Below are positions 26,250-34,374 of a stretch of 64,000 bases of DNA, one piece after another (position 1 is the first letter of the stretch; each line of letters begins with the position of its first letter). Position numbers and translations under genes: made by a program. Location: the NCBI GenBank assembly GCA_903873705.1, contig CAIQPK010000072.1, forward strand, positions 146,910-210,909, in the 5' to 3' direction. The notes under the pieces are model-generated. The model made no database searches. It saw only the letters and a program-made list of their open reading frames with translations, and was not told the origin of the DNA. Origin of the DNA: an uncultured Acidobacteriota bacterium (GTDB taxonomy: Bacteria > Acidobacteriota > Terriglobia > Terriglobales > Acidobacteriaceae).

Positions 26250-26282
26250 TTTACCCAGTCAGCTTCTTACTGGAGACCTATC

Positions 26283-26972
26283 ATGTCGAAATGCCTGAAC
26301 TGCCAACATTCCGGAAAGCATGCCTTCTGCAGCCTGGGCGAACAGTCTCGCGCCTACCTCGAATCGAATTCGATCTCGATGGAATACCCGCGGGGAAGCG
26401 TCCTGTTTCGTGAGGGCGACCACTGTGGTGCTGTCTTTGTGGTTTGCTCTGGAAGGGTGAAGGTGTCGGTGACGTCGCGTGAGGGACGCACGATGATTCT
26501 TCGCCTGGCCGATGCGGGCGACGTGCTGGGGATGAGCGCGGCCCTATCCGCCGGTGACTTTGAGGTGACGGCCGAGGCGCTGGAGCCGTGCAAGGTTCGG
26601 GTGCTGAGTGCGAAGTGCCTGACGCAGATGCTGAAGCAGTTCGGCGACGCCAGCATGGGAGCAGCGAAGGCCCTGGCTGAGGACTATCGCGCGGCGTTCG
26701 ATGAGGCGCGGCTGATTGCGCTTCCGAGCTCGCCGGCCGGCCGGCTGGCCCGCCTGATACTGGATTGGGTGGAAGATTCCAAGCGCAGTGGATCGCAAAG
26801 CTTTATCACCATGCCGCTGACGCACGACGAACTGGCATCGATGACGGCGACAACCCGCGAGACCGTGACGCGGACGCTGGGCAAGTTCCGCAAAGACCAG
26901 ATCATCACGCAGCGCGGTGTTGCACTGACAGTGCTGAAGCCGGCAGCGCTGGAATTGCTTTCGGCCTGCTAG
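26283..26972 (+). CDS. Crp/Fnr family transcriptional regulator with N-terminal Cys cluster (2)
   Basis: 229 aa paralogue of the gene at 20801. It starts MSKCLNCQHSGKHAFCSL with C4-x2-C7-x8-C16, the same spacing as the paralogue, plus Cys103 and Cys112 after the beta-roll. Beta-roll: ISMEYPRGSVLFREGDHCGAVFVVCSGRVKVSVTS...ILRLADAGDVLGMSAALS. The recognition helix TTRETVTRTLGKFRKD has the CRP-type RETVxR pattern. ATG 26283 is preceded by TGGAGA and placed 23 nt after the predicted sigma54 start. It probably responds to oxygen or redox by analogy with FNR, and may bind the TGTGA-N6-TCACA sites in this cluster; both are inference. Confidence 0.88.
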   Translation: MSKCLNCQHSGKHAFCSLGEQSRAYLESNSISMEYPRGSVLFREGDHCGAVFVVCSGRVKVSVTSREGRTMILRLADAGDVLGMSAALSAGDFEVTAEALEPCKVRVLSAKCLTQMLKQFGDASMGAAKALAEDYRAAFDEARLIALPSSPAGRLARLILDWVEDSKRSGSQSFITMPLTHDELASMTATTRETVTRTLGKFRKDQIITQRGVALTVLKPAALELLSAC

Positions 26973-27037
26973 GAGTGGGGGAAAAGTGTGGTGCATTCGA
27001 GCTTGCGCTCTCTCCATGCGGGGGTGACATTTAGGGC

Positions 27038-27370
27038 CTAATCCGGCCCCGCCTGGCGCGGTAGTGGGACGATGGTGACGGACTCGCATGATCGGGAGTG
27101 TGCGGCGAAGGGGTGTAGATCCGGAGCGTGAATGAAGATTGTTGACAGCATGGCGGCGAGACCGGTGGTAGTGATGATGTCCATGATTCCGCCATACAAA
27201 GGATATTGAAGGATGAGTGGTCCACTGATCCGCGCCGCGTTCTTGATGGCGGCGATGTAGACGGAGGGTCTCCCGTGCAGGAGCAGCCCCAGCACCAGCA
27301 GGAGTGCGCGTTCCACAGCGACGGTAGTGCGGACGAGCATTGATAGCGAAATGCCCAATTGTTTCTCCAC
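27038..27370 (-). CDS. Doubtful small hypothetical membrane protein
   Basis: Open frame of 110 aa with GTG start (MEKQLGISLSMLVRTTVAVERALLLVLGLLLHG) and a second hydrophobic stretch (YGGIMDIITTTGLAAMLSTIFI). It lies 22 bp downstream of the TolC-like gene on the same strand. The C-terminal ~30 residues look random. I see no ribosome site and no family match. It may be the remnant end of the efflux island or a real accessory membrane protein. Confidence 0.3.
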   Translation of the reverse strand: MEKQLGISLSMLVRTTVAVERALLLVLGLLLHGRPSVYIAAIKNAARISGPLILQYPLYGGIMDIITTTGLAAMLSTIFIHAPDLHPFAAHSRSCESVTIVPLPRQAGPD

Positions 27371-27392
27371 TAACCATTGAGCGATAACTTCC

Positions 27393-28709
27393 TCATTGGC
27401 CTGTTTGGTAACGCAGCGTAGAGAGCGAGCCCTGGTAAGAATACTTCGCTGTGGCGAAAGCTATCTGAGCCTCTGTCTGGGCGAGTTGGGCTTGGCTCAA
27501 CTCCACGATGGATGAGAGACCGAACTTGTACCGAGTTTGCGCGAGATCGAAGGCTGAATTTGCCTGGTCTAAAAGCTGTTGTGTCACGGCGATTCGCTGA
27601 AAGTTCGATTGGGCGTGCAGCACCGTGGTGCGAACATCCCTCGCAATATTTTCCCGCAGTTGTTCGACCTGCTTTCCTGCTGCGCTGGCCCGGTAATCCG
27701 CCTCCTTTGCTCTTGCTGAAAAGGAGAACCCATTGAATATGGGGACGCTCAGATTGATGCCGACAGCGCCGAACCAGGGTGTCGTGATCTGGTCAGCTCT
27801 TACGGGGCTGTCGCCTACCGTCCCAAGCGCCTGAATCGTGGGCCTCTTGAGATCATGTTCCGCCGAACTGAATTTTTTTGCGGCTGCAAAATCCTGGTTG
27901 ACTGCCATCAAGTCGGGACGGGATTGGAAGGCTTGAGTCACCATCGGCTCGGCGTTGTCTGGCGGAGGCGTCGGTGCGGAGGGCGTTTCATCGACCAACG
28001 TGTACGTCGCGGATTTCTCTTCGCCGAGGAGCGCATTCAATGTTGCCATGGCATCGGCATTCGCATTTTGAGCGTCGAGCAACAGAAGATTGGCCTCAGA
28101 TAAATTCACGTTCGCGAAACTGAGGTCGAGACTCGACTTAAGCTTCGCTCCGGTCAGAGCATGGATTTGGTCGCTGGTTGTTTGGCGTGCCGTCACGGTC
28201 TGTTGTGCGACTTTCAGAACTTCCAGGCTTCCCAACGCTCGATAAAACGTTTGGTCAACCGCAAGAATGATGTCGGCCGTAGTCGCGGCCTCAATACTCT
28301 GCTGGGCCTTTGCTCGTAGTTCCGCACTGCCCACTAAATTATGGGTTCGACCGAAATCAGTGATCAGTTGACTGACGGACACGCCACCAGCGGCACGTTC
28401 ATAGACGATTGGATTATTGAGAGCACCGGCAGTGATTCGGCTACCGGAGTGAGGCTCAACCGCCGTCAGATTTCCGGCTATGGTTGGCAGCTCTGCAGCT
28501 CTTTGTTCACGCACAACTTCTCCCTCCGCAAGAGCCAGAAGCTGGCCGACCGCAATGCGGGGATTGTTCCTGATCGCAAGCTGCTCGGCTTGTCTGAGGG
28601 TCAGCATCGTCGGTGTGGGAGCAGTGCCTGGGATGGCCGGGGATTGCCCCAGGGCGAGCATGCTGCCAGCGACGAAGACGGTGAGTCCTTGCAAGGTTGG
28701 ATTATTCAT
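27393..28709 (-). CDS. Outer-membrane efflux protein (TolC family)
   Basis: 438 aa outer-membrane channel of a tripartite RND pump. Signal peptide MNNPTLQGLTVFVAGSMLALGQS. Two OEP repeats are seen: the first with LTLRQAEQLAIRNNPRIAVGQL and ELRAKAQQSIEAATTADIILAVDQTFYRAL; the second with MVTQAFQSRPDLMAVNQDFAAAKKF, VGINLSVPIFNGFSFSARAKEA and FDLAQTRYKFGLSSIVELSQAQL. The ATG at 28709 overlaps the RND stop codon (TAATG), giving translational coupling. Longer open frames upstream lie inside the RND gene. Last gene of the efflux operon. Confidence 0.92.
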   Translation of the reverse strand: MNNPTLQGLTVFVAGSMLALGQSPAIPGTAPTPTMLTLRQAEQLAIRNNPRIAVGQLLALAEGEVVREQRAAELPTIAGNLTAVEPHSGSRITAGALNNPIVYERAAGGVSVSQLITDFGRTHNLVGSAELRAKAQQSIEAATTADIILAVDQTFYRALGSLEVLKVAQQTVTARQTTSDQIHALTGAKLKSSLDLSFANVNLSEANLLLLDAQNANADAMATLNALLGEEKSATYTLVDETPSAPTPPPDNAEPMVTQAFQSRPDLMAVNQDFAAAKKFSSAEHDLKRPTIQALGTVGDSPVRADQITTPWFGAVGINLSVPIFNGFSFSARAKEADYRASAAGKQVEQLRENIARDVRTTVLHAQSNFQRIAVTQQLLDQANSAFDLAQTRYKFGLSSIVELSQAQLAQTEAQIAFATAKYSYQGSLSTLRYQTGQ

Positions 28710-31700
28710 TACAGACCTTCCTGTGGCGTGCTTGCGAGTGCTTCCTTGCGCCGGTGGACCCATAAATAAGCAGCGGGAACGACGTACACGGTGACAAGTA
28801 CCGAGACGGTAAGTCCACCGATGATGGCACGGGCGAGAGGGGCGTACTGTTCGCTTCCTGCCTCCAGAGCGAGCGCCATGGGAATCATTCCAAGGATGGT
28901 CGCGAGTGAGGTCATCAAGACTGGACGCAGGCGCACTCGACAAGCCATCGCCACCGCTTCTTGGATGGGCATGCCCTCCCGCCGCAAACTTCGCGTGAAT
29001 TCCACGATGAGGATGGAGTTCGATACGACGATGCCGGTCATCATCACGACTCCCATCAGCGACATGACGTTCAGGGTGGTGCCGGTGATCAGGAGAAAGA
29101 CAATCACGCCCGTGATGCCCGGGGGGATAGCCAGAAGGATGATGAGGGGATCGACGAATGAGGCGAACTGCGCCATCAGGATGAGGTAGACAAGAATAAT
29201 TGAGAGAATCAAACCAATGCTGAATGAGAAAAACGATTTTCGCATGCCCTCCACGGACCCGCGCATGACTACATTCAGATTGGATGGGACATTCGCATTC
29301 TTGATAACACGGTCGACCTCCTTGGCGAGTGCTCCGAGGTCCTGTCCAGAGGGCGAGACGTAGACGTCAATCACGCGTCGAAGCTGATAGTGATCTACTT
29401 CAGTGGGCGTATTGATGGCCTTGATCTCCGTCACTGCGCCCAGGTTTGTTGTCTGCGTGCCATCTTTGGATCGGATTGGAATTTGTTGGAAGTCAGTGAT
29501 CGACTTCACCTGGCTCTCGGGAAATTGCACCGTTAGCAGATAGTTGTTTCCGCTCTTGGGATCGACAAAATAACTTGGCGCAATCATGCCGTTGCTTGTC
29601 AGTGCGGTGATGACGTTGTCGACGATCTCGCTGGAATTGAGACCAAGCCTGCCCGCCATCTCACGATTGACGTTGAGTTGGAGTCCGGGGTAATCGATGT
29701 CTTGCGGGATAAGAACATCGCTGACCCCTTTGAGATTGTTGATGCTGGTCGCCAGTTTCGTTGCGGTCGCAAAGGCCTCCTTCATGTTGTTACCTCCCAC
29801 CTGGATGTCGATCGGGGCAGGCAGGCCAAGGTTTACGACAGCATCCACCAATCCACCGGTCTGGAAATAGGTTGAGAGTTCAGGAAGATCGTCGCGAAGC
29901 TTACTGCGTACGAGGTTCATGTAGGCAAAGCTGCTTTTCTTGTGGCCTTCTTTCAGGCTGACCTGCACGAAGGCGGTATGTTGACCGGAGTTGCTGGTGT
30001 AGATGGCAGAGAAATCCGGCGTGATGCCAATATTGGAAACGATCATTCCGAGATCATCCTTGGGCACAACAGAGCGAATATCTGCTTCCACGCGTGCGAT
30101 GTACGCGTCAGTCAATTCAATGCGCGTGCCGCTTGGAGCCTTTACATTGATGACAAATTGACCGGGGTCCGTGCGTGGAAAGAACGACAGTCCCAAGAAC
30201 GGAAACAAAGTCAAGCTCAAGAGGAAGATTCCCAACACTCCGAAGACGACTGAGACGGGTCGCAAGAGGCTTTTGCGAACGGAGATGTCATAGTGCATGA
30301 GCATCTTGTCGTAGCGGCGATTGAACCAGCGCACAAACCGCTGAAAGAAGTTTCCGCCGACATGATGCGCGGCTTCATTGTGCGCGTTGCGGATGAATTT
30401 CGCGCAGAAGAGAGGAACGACAGTAAGGGCCACTACGTAGGACGCGAACAAAGAGAGCACCACTGACAGTGCCAGCGCGGTAAACAGGAACCTGCTCACG
30501 CCATACAAAAAGACGACCGGGAAAAAGACGATCGCCGTGGTGAACGTGGCCGCAAGGACAGGCAGAGCAACTTCCCTGCCACCTTTCTCGGCAGCTTCTT
30601 CCGGAGAAGCTCCCATCTCCAAGTGTCGAAAGATGTTTTCGAGCACCACGACGGAGTTGTCGATGAGCCGCGAGAAGGCGAGCGCGAGCCCGCCAAGCAC
30701 CATTGAGTTGATCGTCTCTCCCATCACGTTCAAGATGAGAAAGGCGGCGAGGGCTGAGAGAGGGATGGAGAGCATCACCGCAAGGGTCGCGCGGAAGTTT
30801 CCCAGGAAGATGAGGATCATGAACGCAGTAAGAACGAGACCGATTCCTCCTTCGCTTCCCAGGTTCGAAATCGCTGTCTTCACAAATATTGACTGGTCGA
30901 AAACGACCTTTGTCACAAGTGTCGATGGAACATCCAGCAAATGCGTGATGGCCTCGCGAATGCCATTCACAACGGCGATCGTGTTACTGCCGCCGCCTTG
31001 CTTCAAAATGGGGAGATAAACAGAATGCTGTCCGTCGACGCGCACGACGTTGGTTTGAATGGCTGAAGCGTCTTTTGCTTGTCCAATATCTCCCACCAGT
31101 AGTTGGCCGTTGCCGATTGTTTTCAGAGGAAGCTGGTCGATCTGCGATGTAGTTGGGAACTGGGAGTTGGTGTAAATGTTGAAGTCTTTTGGTCCGATGC
31201 GCACATCACCGGCGGGAAGAATTGCGTTCGCCTGGTTGACGGATCGCACCACGTCCATCGGGCTTAGCTGGTTTGCTTCGAGCTTCAGCGGATCGACATA
31301 TATCTGAATCTGACGATACTTTCCTCCGAACGGCTGGGGCACGGATGCACCCGCCACACTGGCGAGTTGGTTCCGAACGTTGAACTGTGCGAGGTCGTGA
31401 AGTTGTGTCTCATCCAGACCTTCGCCTCTGAGAGTGATCAAGCAGACGGGCAGGCTCGATGCGTCGAATTTGAGCACAACAGGCGGCAGAGTTCCCGGTG
31501 GCAGTCGTCTTAGCTGGGCGAGGGCAAGATTTGAGATGGTTGTAACGGCTGCATCCGCATTCGTTCCAGGCTGAAAGTAGATGCGAATAAGGCTGACTCC
31601 GGTAAGGGAACGAGATTCGATGTGATCAATGCCGCTGCCCAGCGTAAAAAAGCGCTCGAACGGATTCGTGATATTGGATTCGATCTGTTCCGGCGGCATG

Positions 31701-31852
31701 CCGTTGTAGAAGGTCGCCACGACCACTACAGGGATGTTGATGTCAGGAAAGAGATCGACCGGCATTCGAGCAACAGTGGTCACGCCGACAACGGCAACCA
31801 CCATACAAAGCATGATGATGAAGAAGGGATACCTTATGGAGAACCCGGACAT
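28709..31852 (-). CDS. RND efflux transporter permease (AcrB/HAE1-like)
   Basis: 1047 aa inner-membrane proton-driven exporter with the 1+5+1+5 helix plan and two large periplasmic loops. The N-terminus MSGFSIRYPFFIIMLCMVVAVVGVTTVARMPVDLFPDINIPVV is typical. In helix 4 the charge-relay motif reads AFSRLIDNSVVVLENI, where Asn replaces the second Asp of the usual DD pair; the first is kept. Helix 10-11 segments (GVVMMTGIVVSNSILIVEF, RLRPVLMTSLATILGMIPMAL) are standard. Both ends overlap neighbours by TAATG junctions. Substrate unknown. Composition is less GC-rich than surrounding genes. Confidence 0.93.
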   Translation of the reverse strand: MSGFSIRYPFFIIMLCMVVAVVGVTTVARMPVDLFPDINIPVVVVATFYNGMPPEQIESNITNPFERFFTLGSGIDHIESRSLTGVSLIRIYFQPGTNADAAVTTISNLALAQLRRLPPGTLPPVVLKFDASSLPVCLITLRGEGLDETQLHDLAQFNVRNQLASVAGASVPQPFGGKYRQIQIYVDPLKLEANQLSPMDVVRSVNQANAILPAGDVRIGPKDFNIYTNSQFPTTSQIDQLPLKTIGNGQLLVGDIGQAKDASAIQTNVVRVDGQHSVYLPILKQGGGSNTIAVVNGIREAITHLLDVPSTLVTKVVFDQSIFVKTAISNLGSEGGIGLVLTAFMILIFLGNFRATLAVMLSIPLSALAAFLILNVMGETINSMVLGGLALAFSRLIDNSVVVLENIFRHLEMGASPEEAAEKGGREVALPVLAATFTTAIVFFPVVFLYGVSRFLFTALALSVVLSLFASYVVALTVVPLFCAKFIRNAHNEAAHHVGGNFFQRFVRWFNRRYDKMLMHYDISVRKSLLRPVSVVFGVLGIFLLSLTLFPFLGLSFFPRTDPGQFVINVKAPSGTRIELTDAYIARVEADIRSVVPKDDLGMIVSNIGITPDFSAIYTSNSGQHTAFVQVSLKEGHKKSSFAYMNLVRSKLRDDLPELSTYFQTGGLVDAVVNLGLPAPIDIQVGGNNMKEAFATATKLATSINNLKGVSDVLIPQDIDYPGLQLNVNREMAGRLGLNSSEIVDNVITALTSNGMIAPSYFVDPKSGNNYLLTVQFPESQVKSITDFQQIPIRSKDGTQTTNLGAVTEIKAINTPTEVDHYQLRRVIDVYVSPSGQDLGALAKEVDRVIKNANVPSNLNVVMRGSVEGMRKSFFSFSIGLILSIILVYLILMAQFASFVDPLIILLAIPPGITGVIVFLLITGTTLNVMSLMGVVMMTGIVVSNSILIVEFTRSLRREGMPIQEAVAMACRVRLRPVLMTSLATILGMIPMALALEAGSEQYAPLARAIIGGLTVSVLVTVYVVPAAYLWVHRRKEALASTPQEGL

Positions 31853-33099
31853 TACTGCTCCTCCCCATTGGCGGAGTCGGTCGTTCCGAGGGAAGAGCGC
31901 TTCGGCTCTACAAGTTCTCCTTGCTGAAAGCTGGCCAGATTCGCGACGATGACACGATCGCCTGCGTTCAGTCCGCTCAGTATCTCAGTACGATTGGCCG
32001 TGGAAACACCTACCTGCACGGCCCTCTTCTGCACACGATTCGAACTATCCACCAACATCACGAACGGTTGACTTCCGGTGTGATCCACGGCCTGAACAGG
32101 AACCACGAGCGCGTTGCCTGCCCGCTGAATGTTGAGCGAGACATCGGCGTACATTCCGGGATTCAGTTTGCCGTCGCGATTCGGTACGTCGATTTCGACC
32201 TGCATGCTGCGGGTGGAGGAATCCAAAGCCCCGGTGTTGCGCGCTACGGTTCCAGTGAAGGTTTTGCCGGTTGCGCCAACATGGATCGAGGCGGAGTCGC
32301 CTATCTTGATGAAGGCGGCGAGGGACTCGGGAACAGGAAGGCGAAGTCTTAACACGTCTACCTGGGCGACTTTTACGACGGGCATCGATCCGGCGTTTGA
32401 CGTTCCTGCCTGGATGAGCGAACCCGTGTCAGCATAGCGCCACGTGACGATGCCGTTGAACGGCGCCGTTATGCGGGAGTAGTCCGCCATGGACGAGTAG
32501 TGCTGACGGTCAGCTTGCGATACTCCCAGTTGTTCCTGCGTGGCGGAGTACGCCGACTTCGCCGCGTCCACCTGAGCTGCTCCTGCTCGATCCTTCGCGA
32601 GGGCGTCGTCAAGTTCCTGCTGCGCGATGAGTCCGGGGCGAGCGTCAGACGCCTGCTGCAGACGTTGCGCGGCGGAGTGGACAGCATCGTAGTTTGCCTG
32701 CGCCCGAAGAATCTCACTTCTTGCGCGAGTGATCTGCTCCTGGGTTTGACGGACACCGGCGTCGGCTCCCTGGACCTGAGCGGTGATCTCAGGAATGTCG
32801 AGCGTTGCGAGCACCTGGCCTGTGTGGACTTGGTCTCCGATGTCGACGTGGATGTGCTTTATGTAGCCCGCGACTTTAGCGTGTAACTCGACTTCCTGAA
32901 AAGGAAAAAACCCTCCCGCGACATTCAACGTGTTGCTCAAGGGCGCTCGATCAGCAGCAACTACGGCAGCGGGCGGGATGCTTGAAACGGCAGCGGCATC
33001 ATCGCTGGATGCGCGGCAACCGCTAACACTGATGAGGAAAAGGAAAAGAGACGCCGAACTCCATAGGAGCTTCGCGCGCAACGCTTGAGACAGGGTCAT
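31852..33099 (-). CDS. RND efflux periplasmic adaptor (MFP), lipoprotein
   Basis: 415 aa adaptor bridging the RND pump and TolC. Lipoprotein signal with lipobox in FLFLISVSGC, after start MTLSQALRAKLLWSS (ATG 33099). Lipoyl half-motifs GFFPFQEVELHAKVAGYIKHIHVDIGDQVHTGQVLATLD and SRITAPFNGIVTWRYADTGSLIQAG flank an alpha-helical hairpin (about 95-185). The beta-barrel and membrane-proximal domains follow (LRLRLPVPESLAAFI; VVPVQAVDHTGSQPFVMLVDSSNRVQKRAVQVG). The stop overlaps the RND start. First gene of the core operon; longer upstream frame is not coding. Confidence 0.92.
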   Translation of the reverse strand: MTLSQALRAKLLWSSASLFLFLISVSGCRASSDDAAAVSSIPPAAVVAADRAPLSNTLNVAGGFFPFQEVELHAKVAGYIKHIHVDIGDQVHTGQVLATLDIPEITAQVQGADAGVRQTQEQITRARSEILRAQANYDAVHSAAQRLQQASDARPGLIAQQELDDALAKDRAGAAQVDAAKSAYSATQEQLGVSQADRQHYSSMADYSRITAPFNGIVTWRYADTGSLIQAGTSNAGSMPVVKVAQVDVLRLRLPVPESLAAFIKIGDSASIHVGATGKTFTGTVARNTGALDSSTRSMQVEIDVPNRDGKLNPGMYADVSLNIQRAGNALVVPVQAVDHTGSQPFVMLVDSSNRVQKRAVQVGVSTANRTEILSGLNAGDRVIVANLASFQQGELVEPKRSSLGTTDSANGEEQ

Positions 33100-33182
33100 A
33101 GGGGCACTCGCTAGTCGGATGATTGACCGTGCCAAACAGGCACACTCCCGGGCGCAGGAAAACGTCCGGCAAGAAGCTGAGA

Positions 33183-33542
33183 TTAGATTGTGGGAGGAGG
33201 GCGTACGACTAGATGAGGCGAAAACCAGCACTGGAGAGCAGGTGCTGCGAACACCATCGCCAAAGCACTCTTCATCAATGGAAGACTGGAAAAGAGACTC
33301 AGGCACCCTAAAATCAAAAATGCCGTGGCGGCCAGAAGCTGGGGGGCTTTCGATAGCGCTTGTTCTGCGTTCCGTTGCTGCAGCTTCATAGAAGCGATTT
33401 GCTTCTGAGGCGTACCCGGCTGCGACATGGACGCCTTGGCTGCGATCGCGAAGAAGATGACCAACATGCACAAAGCGCAACCGAAGAGCTGTCTCAGGCT
33501 CCTTCGGCGATGCGAGTTCAGCAGGATCATCATCTTCCCCAT
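33183..33542 (-). CDS. Hypothetical small membrane protein upstream of the efflux operon
   Basis: About 119 aa from ATG 33542 (or the adjacent in-frame ATGs at 33533/33530 after GGGGAAG). Two hydrophobic stretches: QLFGCALCMLVIFFAIAAKASM and LLAATAFLILGCLSLFSSLPLMKSALAMVFAA, separated by a polar Gln/Lys-rich segment. It is on the same strand and 83 bp upstream of the adaptor gene. No family recognised. It may be an accessory pump component or a chance frame in the acquired island. Confidence 0.4.
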   Translation of the reverse strand: MGKMMILLNSHRRRSLRQLFGCALCMLVIFFAIAAKASMSQPGTPQKQIASMKLQQRNAEQALSKAPQLLAATAFLILGCLSLFSSLPLMKSALAMVFAAPALQCWFSPHLVVRPPPTI

Positions 33543-33681
33543 CGTATCGTATGACGAGGAATTCGCGCGGAGGTAGCTTGCCGACCCGGTATATCGCCGG
33601 GATCGGCACGGTGCCCAATCTGTTTTCAGCAATATGCCGGAATGACTGTCGCGGCCACCTGTCGAATCGATGGCCAACTTC

Positions 33682-33807
33682 CTAATTAGCGTGTTTTGTG
33701 AAAATGGGGGCCCTGGCTTCATCTTCCCTGCGCTTCTTGAGCAAGACATAGATACTGTACCTATCCGCGAGTATCGGGAATCCGATTAAAACCCAAATGA
33801 GATACAT
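33682..33807 (-). CDS. 41-residue single-helix membrane protein
   Basis: Small ORF: MYLIWVLIGFPILADRYSIY followed by a Lys/Arg-rich tail (VLLKKRREDEARAPIF...) and a TAG stop. The ATG at 33807 is preceded by GGAGGTCGTT, an almost perfect ribosome site, far better than that of most genes here. One N-terminal transmembrane helix with a positively charged C-terminus. It is the first gene after the operator palindromes, so it is probably the leader gene of the efflux transcript. Small membrane peptides such as AcrZ modulate RND pumps, but no homology is claimed. Confidence 0.55.
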   Translation of the reverse strand: MYLIWVLIGFPILADRYSIYVLLKKRREDEARAPIFTKHAN

Positions 33808-33863
33808 AACGACCTCCAGTCATTCGAGAGCAGGCGTCAGGATGAGCTGCGACCGCAATAGAC

Positions 33864-33914
33864 GTTAGCGCTCTGCTAACTAACGCCGGACCATGCGAGG
33901 GAGTGAGTACTCCC
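33864..33914. promoter_or_regulatory. Two operator-like palindromes before the efflux operon
   Basis: 33864-33880 reads on the minus strand GTTAGC-AGAGC-GCTAAC (perfect 6-5-6). 33899-33914 reads GGGAGT-GAGT-ACTCCC (perfect 6-4-6). The spacing and place fit a TetR-type repressor controlling an RND pump, but no such regulator gene is in the window. Confidence 0.6.
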
Positions 33915-34268
33915 GGCTCGTGGTGGAGGTTTGAGGAATGTTGGTGGGAAGGTTAGATGGACGGATCTTTGGGAGACTTCGCACCTGCGTTGTTCGCGCA
34001 ACACACGCAGAACGTTTCCTGAGAAAATCGGTGGCATCGTGCGCTGGGCTGAATACCATGGCAGCTCCAACATGAGACACACCAACGACCTAAGTGGACA
34101 TAAAAGTCCATGGCGATGCAAACGCATCGTCCCACAGATACGGCGGACTCGAATGTTATCAACTGGGACTAATCGGGAGTGGTAATAGAGAGAAGCCCAG
34201 CAAAGCCACCTTTGCATGCGGGGAGAGGGAATATGTGGGACAAATGGGGATTGATCGGAAGGGATAGA
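33915..34268. other. Non-coding gap between efflux operon and tRNA
   Basis: About 350 bp without a supported gene. There is a small hairpin (TGGAC-N6-GTCCA) near 34094-34114. Nothing else is recognised; the base composition is mixed and resembles decayed sequence. Confidence 0.5.
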
Positions 34269-34345
34269 TGGTGGCCCGGGCAGGAGTCCAACCTGCGACC
34301 TTCGCGTTAGGAGTGCGCTGCTCTATGCAACTGAGCTACCGGGCC
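34269..34345 (-). tRNA. tRNA-Arg (anticodon CCT), with encoded CCA
   Basis: Cloverleaf on the minus strand: acceptor GGCCCGG/CCGGGCC, D stem GCTC/GAGC, T stem GCAGG/CCTGC, discriminator A and encoded CCA. The loop CTCCTAA gives anticodon CCT. Oddities: the T loop is TTGGACT (position 56 is G rather than C), and the D loop is AGTTGCATA (position 19 is C rather than G), a matched swap of the 19-56 tertiary pair. The anticodon stem GCGCA/CGCGA has mismatches at both end pairs. It may be a working variant or a decaying gene. Confidence 0.8.
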
Positions 34346-34374
34346 AACAGGGGTAGTGTACCGTGTGGCGGAGT

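Noticed and set aside
27038..27370. Confident annotation of the small ORF after tolC
   Set aside because: No ribosome site, a random-looking C-terminus and no family. Kept only as a low-confidence feature.
26973..34345. Integration site (att) for an island at the tRNA-Arg
   Set aside because: No direct repeat of the tRNA 3' end is visible at the far side and there is no integrase gene. Only the composition difference remains.
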